The notes below the pieces were generated by a model. The model saw only the letters and a program-made list of their open reading frames with translations. It searched no databases and was not told the origin of the DNA. Shown one piece after another: positions 9,303-17,400 of a DNA stretch of 64,000 nt (positions are counted from its first letter, which is position 1; every line of letters starts with the position of its first letter). The stretch is from Streptomyces sp. R44 (GTDB taxonomy: Bacteria > Actinomycetota > Actinomycetes > Streptomycetales > Streptomycetaceae), in the NCBI RefSeq assembly GCF_041053105.1, contig NZ_CP163444.1, forward strand, positions 1,550,001 through 1,614,000, read 5' to 3'. The position numbers and the translations under genes are program-made.

Positions 9303-9902
9303 TCACGTGGTGACCGGACTCCTGTCCGCGAGCACGAGGGCGTGCTGGACGACCGCCACGAGGACGTTCTTCACGGACTCGCGGTCCCGGGCGTCGCACA
9401 TCAGCAGCTCCACCTCGGGGTCCAGGTCGAGCGCGCCGCGCACGCTCTCCGCCGGGAACCGCGTTGCGCCCTCGAAGCAGTTGACCGCCACCGTGAACGG
9501 GATGCCGCGCCGCTCGAAGTAGTCGATGGCGGCGAAGCTGTCCTCCAGGCGGCGGGTGTCCGCGAGGACGATCGCGCCCAGGGCGCCCTGGGCCAGCTCG
9601 TCCCACAGGAACCAGAAGCGGTCCTGTCCCGGGGTGCCGAAGAGGTAGAGGACGAGGTCCTCGCGGAGCGTGATCCGGCCGAAGTCCATCGCGACCGTGG
9701 TGGTCGTCTTGGTCTCCACGCCGTGCAGGTCGTCGACGGGCCGCCCCGCCTCGCTGAGGATCTCCTCGGTCCGCAGCGGCCTGATCTCGCTGACCGCGCC
9801 CACCAGCGTCGTCTTGCCGACCCCGAACCCGCCCGCGACGAGGATCTTCAGGGTCACCGGCTCGACGAAGGGCTTCTTGCGGCTAGAGCGCCCGAAGGCC
9901 AT
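9303..9902 (-). CDS. cvnD: Conservon GTPase, CvnD family
   Basis: 199 aa small GTPase. P-loop GGFGVGKTT (G1), FGTPGQDR (G3) and VAVNCFEG at the G4 position; the canonical NKxD is replaced by NCFE, as is common in this family. CvnD is the fourth protein of the actinomycete conservon, a membrane-associated signalling complex reminiscent of eukaryotic G-protein coupling. It starts inside the end of cvnC (20-bp overlap), the last gene of a cvnA-B-C-D operon. Confidence 0.92.
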   Translation of the reverse strand: MAFGRSSRKKPFVEPVTLKILVAGGFGVGKTTLVGAVSEIRPLRTEEILSEAGRPVDDLHGVETKTTTTVAMDFGRITLREDLVLYLFGTPGQDRFWFLWDELAQGALGAIVLADTRRLEDSFAAIDYFERRGIPFTVAVNCFEGATRFPAESVRGALDLDPEVELLMCDARDRESVKNVLVAVVQHALVLADRSPVTT

Positions 9903-10308
9903 TGATCACCTCGCGAAGGATGCTCACGTCCGGCAGCTCGGCCGGCGGAACGGGGCGGGTCACATGGACGAGTTCGTCCTCGACGAGGTCGCCGACGAGG
10001 ACCCGGACCACCCCGACGGGGAGGTCGAGTCCGGCGGCGAGCTCGGCGATCGACTGGGGCTGCTCGGAGCAGCGTTCGACGATCTCCACGTGTTCCGGGG
10101 AGAGCGTCTGGTCCCGGCCGGGGTCGTCGGCGGCGGGCTCGGGTACGACCACCGCGATCAGGTCGAGCCGGTGGCGGGTGGCGGCGCTCGTCCGGCCGCG
10201 GGTCATCGCGTACGGACGGACCACCGGCCCGGCCTCGTCGTCGAACCAGTGGTGGTGACCGGGGGTCAGGTCGCGCTTCCGCTGGATCCGCTCGGGTTCG
10301 TCACTCAT
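9883..10308 (-). CDS. cvnC: DUF742 protein, CvnC family
   Basis: 141 aa DUF742 protein. Visible marks are the VVRPYAMTRGRT segment near residue 30 and a C-terminal winged-helix-like LDLPVGVVRVLVGDLVEDELV. CvnC is the third conservon component and is thought to help the complex assemble at the membrane with CvnB and CvnD. Ten bases separate it from the cvnB stop, and it overlaps cvnD by 20 bp. Confidence 0.92.
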   Translation of the reverse strand: MSDEPERIQRKRDLTPGHHHWFDDEAGPVVRPYAMTRGRTSAATRHRLDLIAVVVPEPAADDPGRDQTLSPEHVEIVERCSEQPQSIAELAAGLDLPVGVVRVLVGDLVEDELVHVTRPVPPAELPDVSILREVINGLRAL

Positions 10309-10318
10309 GCCGTCCCAC

Positions 10319-10765
10319 TCACCCTCCCGAGGGCAGGCCGGTCCGGGGGGCCGTCGTGAGGTGGGCCCCGACCCGCTTCACCATCAGCGTCATCTCGTAG
10401 GCGACCTGGCCGACGTCCGAGTCGGCGTCCGCGAGCACCGCGAGGCAGCTTCCGTCGCCGGCGGCCGTGACGAACAGGAAGGCGTCCTCCAGCTCGACGA
10501 CCGTCTGGCGGACCTTGCCCGCCTCGAAGTGGCGGCCGACGCCCTTGGCGAGGCTGTGGAAGCCGGAGGCCACGGCGGCGAGGTGCTCGCCGTCCTCCCG
10601 GGTCAGCTCCTGGGAGGCGCCGGTGGGGAGTCCGTCGCTGGAGAGCACCAGGGCCTTCCGGATGGACGCGACGCGCTGGACGAGCTCGTCGAGGAGCCAG
10701 TTCAGCTCGCCGTTTCCGTGTCCGTGTCCGGACGTGCTGGGTGCTGCGGCGTTCGGTGCGGTCAT
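10319..10765 (-). CDS. cvnB: Roadblock/LC7 protein, CvnB family
   Basis: 148 aa. A roadblock/LC7 domain occupies residues ~20-125, opening LNWLLDELVQRVASIRKALV and containing LSSDGLPTGAS. These domains commonly regulate small GTPases, fitting a partner role with CvnD. The start is the ATG at 10765, overlapping the cvnA stop by ATGA. A short Gly/His-rich N-terminal tail precedes the domain. Confidence 0.92.
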   Translation of the reverse strand: MTAPNAAAPSTSGHGHGNGELNWLLDELVQRVASIRKALVLSSDGLPTGASQELTREDGEHLAAVASGFHSLAKGVGRHFEAGKVRQTVVELEDAFLFVTAAGDGSCLAVLADADSDVGQVAYEMTLMVKRVGAHLTTAPRTGLPSGG

Positions 10766-13557
10766 CGACCGTCCCCCTCGGGTGTCGTTCCTGGTGCTGT
10801 CGTGTCGTCCGGCTCTGTGCTGTCCCGCCGGCCGCGCTGCCAGCCACGCTGCATGGCGGCCATGCGCGCGCGTACCTCCTCGGCGTCGCGCTCGAAGGAG
10901 TCGGGTCCGTCGGCCGGCGTCCCGGTGCCCGTACGAGCGTCGGAGCGTGCTCCCGCACGGCCGGCCCGGCCCTCGGTCTCGCGCAGCTGGGGCGCGAGGC
11001 TGGCCTGGCGGACGCGGCGGGGCAGACCGCCGAACGGGTCCGGCATCTCCGGCGACGGCGCCTCGGGACCCTGATCCTCCGGCCGCAAGGAGCCGCCGGG
11101 GCGTCCGGGACTCTCCGGGCGTACGGGGACCAGCGTCGGGCCCATGGCCGGCGAGAGGTCCCGGCGGTCTCCCCACGGGTCGTCCTGCGGGTGCGCGCGG
11201 TCCGGCTGCGCGTGGGCGCCGTCCGGCTCGTCGAGGCGGCGGCCGTGGTCCACGACGAGCGTCGGGGTGCGGCGGCGCGGCAGCGGCACGGGACCGGGGC
11301 GCGTCCCGTCGGCGGGGGCGTCCTGGCCGGCGGTGCGGTCCTGGGCCTGCTCGTGCTGCTCGCCGGCCGGCGCGAGGCCGGTGCGGCGCCGGTCGCGGGG
11401 CCGGAAGAGGCCACCGCGCTCGCTGTCGCTGTCGAGGAGGTCCGCCGAGCGGTCGAGGAGGACGTCGAAGTCCTCGGTGCCGAGCGGCGCCTCCAGCTCC
11501 ACGGGGCCGTCCAGCGGTCCCGGAACCTCGGTCACGTCGGGGACCTTCGTGAGGGCCGGCCTGCGGGTGGGCAGGGCGCCGGCGTCGGCGGAGGGGTCGT
11601 CGGGCCGCCCGGGGCGCTCCAGGGTCGTGCGGTCGAGCCGGAATCCGGCGCCCTGGGTCTCGGGCGCGTCGGTGAGCAGCGCGGCCGGGATGAAGACGAC
11701 CGCGGTGGTCCCTCCGTACGGGGAGGTCTGGAGCGAGACGCGGACGTTCTGGCGCTGGGCGAGCCGGCTGACCACGAAGAGGCCGAGGCGGTCGGTGTCC
11801 GAGAGCTCGAACTCGGGGGTCTCGGCGAGCCGGAGGTTGGCGTCGAGCAGGGCGTCGGGGTTCATGCCGAGGCCGCGGTCGTGGATCTCCAGGGTGAAGC
11901 CGTTGGCCACCCGCTCGCCGAGCACCTGGACGGCGGTGTGCGGGGGCGAGTACACCGTGGCGTTCTCGAGGAGTTCGGCGATGAGGTGGGTGAGGTCCGC
12001 GACGGCGGGGCCGCCCACGCCGAGGCGGGGCAGTCGGCGCACCTCGATCCGCTCGTAGTCCTCGACCTCGGCGACGGCGGCGCGGACCACGTCCATGAGC
12101 TGGACGGGCTTGCGCCACTGGCGGGAGGGGGCGGCGCCGGACAGGATGACGAGGCCCTCGGCGTGCCGGCGCATACGGGTGGTGAGGTGGTCGAGGCGGA
12201 AGAGGTCGGCCAGCTCGTCGGTGTCCTCCGTGCGCCGCTCCATGGTGTCGAGGAGGGTCAGCTGACGGTGGAGCAGGACCTGGTTGCGGCGGGCGAGGTT
12301 GACGAACACCTCGGAGACGCCTCGGCGCAGTTCCGCCTGCTTGACGGCGGCCTCGACGGCGGCGCGCTGCAGGGTGTTGAGGGCCTGGCCGACCTGGCCG
12401 ACCTCGTCCTCGCCGTACTTCAGGTGGGGCACCTCGGTGCCGACGTCGACCTGCTCGCCGGCGGCGAGGCGGCGCATGACGCTGGGCAGCCGGACGCCGG
12501 AGACCTCCTGGGCCTCCTTCTGCAGGCGGCGCAGGTCGCGGATGAGCGCGCGGCCGATGCGGAGGGAGATGACGATCGAGGCGATGAGGGCGAGGAAGCC
12601 CAGGACACCGGCGATGCCGACCTTGAGGAGGACGCTGTACGCGGCGGGCTTGACGCGTTCCTGGTAGCGGTCGCCGGCGGCGGTGTTCTCGCGGGCCAGG
12701 TCGTCGAGGACGGGGCTCGCCTGGTCCTGCCAGCGCTCGGCGGTGATGGCGCGCGGGCTGCCGGTGGCGCCCGCTTCGATGATCGCGTTCTCGGCGGTGC
12801 GCAGCGGCAGGGTCTTGGGGCTGCGCCAGTACTTCTCGAAGTGCTCGCGCTCGGCGGCGGGCAGGAGTTCGAGGTTGACCTCGTAGAACGCCACGCGGTT
12901 GGCGACGAGGTCGGATATCGCGCGGATCTCCTCGGCGGTGACGCGGTCCGCGACGAGCGCGGAGAGGACGAGGGCGTCCTCGCGGGAGAGCAGCTCACGC
13001 GCGCGGGTGATGCCGACGAGGGCGCGGCCCTGCTTGTCCATCTCCACGTTCTCGAGGGCGTGGAGGGTGATGAGGAAGCTGTAGCAGGGGTCGACGAGCC
13101 GGTTGTAGAACTCGAGGGCCTGCATGCGGCCGATGCCGCGGTTCTCGACGGAGCGGCGCAGCGAGGCGAGGCCGTCGAGCGCGTCGAGGAGGGAGTTGAG
13201 CCGCTGGGCGGTGACGGGCCGCATCTCGTCGCGCACGCCGGGGTCGGCGGCGTTGGCGCGGATGCGGGCGATCTGCCGGTCGGTGGCGCGGCGCGTCTCG
13301 CGCAGGGAGGCGAGGGCGTCGGATCCCCGGGGGTCGGCGAGGTAGATGAGCGACTGGCGGCGTTCGATCTGGATGACCCGGGCGGTGTCCTCCAGGGGGT
13401 AGCCGACCTTCTCGACGATGTAGCCGACGTCGAGGAGCTGATCGGCCTCCCGGCCCGTCAGGACCGTGGCGAAACCCCACAGTCCGGTGAGGGAGACGAG
13501 CGGTACGAGCAGCAACGCCACGATCTTCCTGCGGATGGACTTCCCGCGAAAGCGCAT
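10762..13557 (-). CDS. cvnA: Conservon sensor histidine kinase-like protein, CvnA
   Basis: 931 aa membrane protein. The first membrane segment is near residues 10-32 (IVALLLVPLVSLTGLWGFA). A ~270-residue extracytoplasmic nitrate/nitrite-sensing-type helical domain follows, then a second membrane segment (VGIAGVLGFLALIASIVIS), a HAMP-like linker, and a HATPase_c domain (ELLENATVYSPP as N box, HDRGLGMNPDAL as G1). The last ~280 residues are disordered, rich in Pro, Arg and Asp. A phospho-acceptor His is not obvious, as in other conservon sensors. The ATG at 13557 was chosen because MRFRGKSIRRKIV is the conserved family start; a GTG at 13587 has AAGGA five bases before it and is a real alternative. 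Confidence 0.9.
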   Translation of the reverse strand: MRFRGKSIRRKIVALLLVPLVSLTGLWGFATVLTGREADQLLDVGYIVEKVGYPLEDTARVIQIERRQSLIYLADPRGSDALASLRETRRATDRQIARIRANAADPGVRDEMRPVTAQRLNSLLDALDGLASLRRSVENRGIGRMQALEFYNRLVDPCYSFLITLHALENVEMDKQGRALVGITRARELLSREDALVLSALVADRVTAEEIRAISDLVANRVAFYEVNLELLPAAEREHFEKYWRSPKTLPLRTAENAIIEAGATGSPRAITAERWQDQASPVLDDLARENTAAGDRYQERVKPAAYSVLLKVGIAGVLGFLALIASIVISLRIGRALIRDLRRLQKEAQEVSGVRLPSVMRRLAAGEQVDVGTEVPHLKYGEDEVGQVGQALNTLQRAAVEAAVKQAELRRGVSEVFVNLARRNQVLLHRQLTLLDTMERRTEDTDELADLFRLDHLTTRMRRHAEGLVILSGAAPSRQWRKPVQLMDVVRAAVAEVEDYERIEVRRLPRLGVGGPAVADLTHLIAELLENATVYSPPHTAVQVLGERVANGFTLEIHDRGLGMNPDALLDANLRLAETPEFELSDTDRLGLFVVSRLAQRQNVRVSLQTSPYGGTTAVVFIPAALLTDAPETQGAGFRLDRTTLERPGRPDDPSADAGALPTRRPALTKVPDVTEVPGPLDGPVELEAPLGTEDFDVLLDRSADLLDSDSERGGLFRPRDRRRTGLAPAGEQHEQAQDRTAGQDAPADGTRPGPVPLPRRRTPTLVVDHGRRLDEPDGAHAQPDRAHPQDDPWGDRRDLSPAMGPTLVPVRPESPGRPGGSLRPEDQGPEAPSPEMPDPFGGLPRRVRQASLAPQLRETEGRAGRAGARSDARTGTGTPADGPDSFERDAEEVRARMAAMQRGWQRGRRDSTEPDDTTAPGTTPEGDGR

Positions 13558-13992
13558 GGCCTCCCCCAGCTCGGCCCCCGTGCGCACGGGGGTCCTTCAC
13601 GTTCGTGACGTCCCGCGTCAACACGCGGCGTCAACCTCGAATTTCAACAAACGGCGGCGCGAGCCTACTACTGCATCACGGCCATCCCGAAGGCGTGTCC
13701 GAGCTATTTTCAGCCTGTCGAGTGAGTGTTGATCATGAGATGTCCTGGTATTACGGGAGTTGGGATCGGCCACTGTGGCGTAGGACACCTGATGGTGTGC
13801 CATTTCTCCGGCTCACACAGATGGCTGGAACTGTTCGTTCCGCAAGGACATGGAGCACCTTCGTCCCCACCCGGACGAAACCTTTTCCCTCTCTCGTGCG
13901 TCAATACGTACGGGGAGGGTTCTGTCCGCGTAAAGGGGCTCAAGACGGGCAGCCACTCCTGAAGTCGTTCAGTGGTGGGGAGTGACAGGACA
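13558..13992. other. Divergent intergenic region between cvnA and a small membrane protein
   Basis: About 435 bp, clearly less GC-rich than its surroundings, as expected for divergent promoters. I found no convincing -35/-10 pair. The one structure noted is a short inverted repeat GGAAC-TGTTC-GTTCC at 13827-13841, possibly an operator. Short open frames here have no supporting ribosome binding site or codon bias. Confidence 0.5.
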
Positions 13993-14361
13993 ATGGAACA
14001 CGAGGCGCGGTCGGCGCGGCAGTTGTGGGTGGACGAGGAGCGGGGCCGACGACGGATGCCCGATCCGGTGCGCAACGCCGCCGTGCGAGCCGTGATGATC
14101 ACGTCGGTGACACTCATCCAGGCCGTGGTGGCCTTCTTCTGTTCGGTCGCGGGCGCGTGGCTGGCGTTTCCGATGACCGTCACCGCGGTGGCCTCGACCG
14201 TCGTGGCCACCTGGAGTGTCCTCGACGTGTGGATCACCCGTCAGGTGTGGCGTCAGCGCAACGGCGTGGTGTCGGAGCCGAGCAGCACGGCGCGTCCGTC
14301 GATCCGGACGCGGCGCGAGGAGGGCCGGGCGGAGGCGACACCGCTCTCCGAGGCGGCCTGA
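13993..14361 (+). CDS. Small membrane protein of unknown function
   Basis: 122 aa. Two predicted membrane helices (residues ~32-57, VMITSVTLIQAVVAFFCSVAG, and ~58-80, FPMTVTAVASTVVATWSVL) are flanked by strongly charged N- and C-terminal cytoplasmic tails. I do not recognise a named family. The ATG at 13993 has GGGGAG about ten bases upstream. It is transcribed away from the conservon, so any functional tie is only positional. A strong hairpin follows the stop by six bases. Confidence 0.7.
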   Translation: MEHEARSARQLWVDEERGRRRMPDPVRNAAVRAVMITSVTLIQAVVAFFCSVAGAWLAFPMTVTAVASTVVATWSVLDVWITRQVWRQRNGVVSEPSSTARPSIRTRREEGRAEATPLSEAA

Positions 14362-14367
14362 GCGAAG

Positions 14368-14412
14368 ACGGCGAGCGGCCCGGTCCCCGAAAGGGGCCGG
14401 GCCGCTCGCCGT
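14368..14412. terminator. Bidirectional terminator hairpin
   Basis: A 20-bp GC-rich stem with a single T bulge and a GAAA loop; arms begin ACGGCGAGCGGCCCGG and end CCGGGCCGCTCGCCGT. It lies between the convergent small membrane protein gene and the SMC-like gene and can serve both. Confidence 0.85.
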
Positions 14413-14446
14413 TGTACGACCGGGAGGCCGCGTCCGTACCGCCGGA

Positions 14447-17400
14447 CTACGCGTCGCCCGCCGGGGCCGGGTCGTCCGACTGGTGGCGGCGGAACATCCG
14501 CGTCGCCGTGATCTCGCCGTGGATCGTCTCCCCCTCCGCGCCGGGCTGCGGCAGCCCGGGGCGCAGGTGCTCCTCCACGCTGATGTACTTCAGCCCCGCC
14601 CGCAGGTCCGCGTCGTTGCGCAGCCGGATCACCAGCGGGAACTCGGCGAGCGCGGTCGTGTCGAACAGGCCCGTCGTGTAGAGGAGCTGGACGCCCAGCG
14701 CGTCCGACACGGCCCGCTGGAGCTCCAGGAGGTACGTGGCGTTGGCGCGGCCGATCGGGTTGTCGAGGAACAGCGTGCCCGCGTGCCGGTGCTTGTCGCG
14801 GCCCCGGTCGTTGGAGCGGAGCGCCGCCATCGTGCAGTACAGGGCGATGGCCGCGGTGAGCAGCTGACCGCCGGAGAAGACGTCGCCCATCTGCCCGACG
14901 GGGACCCGCTCGGCGCGCAGCACGGCGTCCGGCTTGAGGATCTCGACCGAGACGCCCTTGGGTTCGAGCGCGGCCTGGACGCCGCGCAGGAGCAGGGACA
15001 TGCCGTCGCGCCGCAGGTCGGAGTTCTTCTTGACGGCGGCCCGGGTCGCCTCGTCGACGACCTCGCCGAGCCGCTCGGCGAGCGTGGCCTGGTCGGGCTC
15101 CTCGAAGCGGATGCGCAGGAACTCCTGGCCCGACCACTCGCCGAGGCCCTCGGGGAGCCGGGAGAGGCGCTGGGCGGAGCGGAGCGTCGCGAGCGAGGAC
15201 TCCACGAGGCCGCGCAGCCGGTCGACGATCGAGTCCCGGTTGCGCTCCAGCTGCTCCAGCTCGTCGGTGAGGACGCGCAGCCGGGGCGCGAAGGCCTCGG
15301 CCCACTTGGCGGCGTGCTCGGGCAGGGCGGACGCCGGCAGTTCGCGGATCTGCTGGCGGGCGGGGGTGCGGACCTGCTCGTAGCGGGTGGAGTTGGCGTG
15401 GCGGACGAGGATGTCGCTCGCCTCGCGCACGGACGCGTCGGCGGCGGACAGCTCGGCGGTGCAGCCGCGCAGCGCCCGCCGCGCCTCGGCGGCCGTCGTG
15501 CGGGCCTCCTCCAGGGTGCCGGGGTACGGCTCGGTCTCCTCCCGCTCCTCGTCCGCGTGGTCGCGGAGCAGGTCCCGCAGCAGCGCCGCCGTCTCGTCGA
15601 AGCCGCCGGCCGCGTCCTCGGCGGCCCGGTGGTCCCGGAGGAGTCCGGCATGGGCGGCGCGGGCCGCGTCCAGGGCGTCGGTGCGGGTGGCCAGTTCGGT
15701 GGTGGCGGTACGGAGCAGGGCCTGGGCCCGCTCGGCGTCGGCGGGCACCAGCTCCTCGGGGAGCTCGGTGTGCGCCTCGCCGTCCTCGGGGGCGAGGCGC
15801 TCGGCCTCGCCGCGGAGCCGGCCGAGCTTCTCGCTCGCCTCGGAGGCGCGGGTCTCCAGCATCTGGACGAGGGCCTCGGCGCGGGCGGCGGCGGCCTGCC
15901 GGGACGGGCCGTCGGCGCCGTCGGTGGACTCCAGGAGCTGTTCGGCGCGGGTGCGGACCTTGTTGGTGAGGCGGTCGAGCTCGGCGAGGGCGGCGGACTC
16001 GTCGCTCTCGGCGCGGGCCTGCTCGGCGCGCAGGTCGGCGCCGACGCCGACCTTCTCGTACACCTGGGAGGCGGCCCGGTAGGCCTCGCGGAGGGTGGGG
16101 AGCGCGGCGCGGGGCGCGTCCGGGTCCTCCTCCGGGAGGGTGTCGGGGGCGCCGGCGATCTCGGCGCGCTCGGCGCGCAGGGCGCGGGCGGTGCGGTGGG
16201 CGTCGTCGGCGGCGCGCTGGGCCGCGCGGCGGTCCTCGTCGGCGGCGCGGGCGCGCTCCAGGCAGGTCTGGGCGCGGGCCTCGGACTCGGTGGCGTCGTC
16301 GGCGAGTTCGCGGAGCTTGGACTGCCAGGCGGACCGCTCGCGCAGCCGGAACGCCAGGCCCGCGAGGGCGTCGGCGACCCGGCGGGCGCGCTGGGCGGCC
16401 TCCTGGCGCTCGTCCCGGAGCCGGGCGGCCTCGGTCGCGGCCTCGTCGGCCTCCGTACGGGCCGTGCGGGCCACCTCCAGGGTGGCGGCGGCGGCTTCGG
16501 CGGTCTCGCGGGCGGTGGTGGCGACGGACGCGAGCTCGGCGAGCATCCCGAACGGACAGTCGGCGCGCCAGGCGCCGATCCGGGACGCGAGGGCGCGGTC
16601 GCCGGCGAGGCGGGCGGCGAGGGTGCGGATCTCCTCGTCGCGGGCGGTCGCGCGGGCGCGCAGCGCGTGCCGCTCCTCGTCGGCGGCGTGCTCGTCGTGC
16701 ATGGCCGGGTTCGGCGGGACGAGGAAGACCCCCGTGTCCTCGGCCGTCTCCTGGGCGGGTACGGGGGCGAGCAGGGCGGCGGCGGTGCCCACGGCGACGG
16801 CGGAGCGCGGCAGCAGGGCGGCGCTGCCGAGGACCTCGCGGGCGCGTCCGTACGAGATGGGGTCGGTGATCACCACGCCGTCGACGAGCTCGGGGCGGGC
16901 GGCGAGGACCCGGGCGTGGTCGGCGGGGTCCACGGCCTGGGCGAGGTAGCGCCAGCCGGGGAGCGCGGGGATGCCGTGCTCGCCGAGGTACTCGACGGTG
17001 GCGAGGACGTCGGGGCCGGGCGGCAGCAGGCCGCCGTCGCCGAGGGCGCCGAGGATGCGGGAGTCGTCGGCGGCGGCGGTGCGCAGTTCGAAGAGCTGGC
17101 GTTCGGCGGAGCCGACGGCCTGGTCGAGCAGGCCGCGCAGCTCGTCGGCGTACCGGTCGAACTCGGTGACGGTGAGCGGGCCCTGGGGCTCCGAGCCGGG
17201 TCCCGTCCCCTCCTCGGGCTCGGCGTCGGAGGCGGTGGCGGCGCGCTGGCCCGGGAGCGGGGAGCCGGAGGACGGCAGGCTCAGGAGTTCCGCGAGGCGC
17301 TCCTCCGAGGCGAGGGACTCGGCGGCGCGGCGCTCCGCGTCGTAGGCGTTCCCCGCGGCCTCGGCGGCGTCGGCGGCGCGGGCGGCCGCGAGTTCGGCGC

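Noticed and set aside
13618..13803. 61-codon minus-strand open frame in the conservon intergenic region
   Set aside because: No ribosome binding site, poor codon bias, and it fills the expected divergent promoter region.
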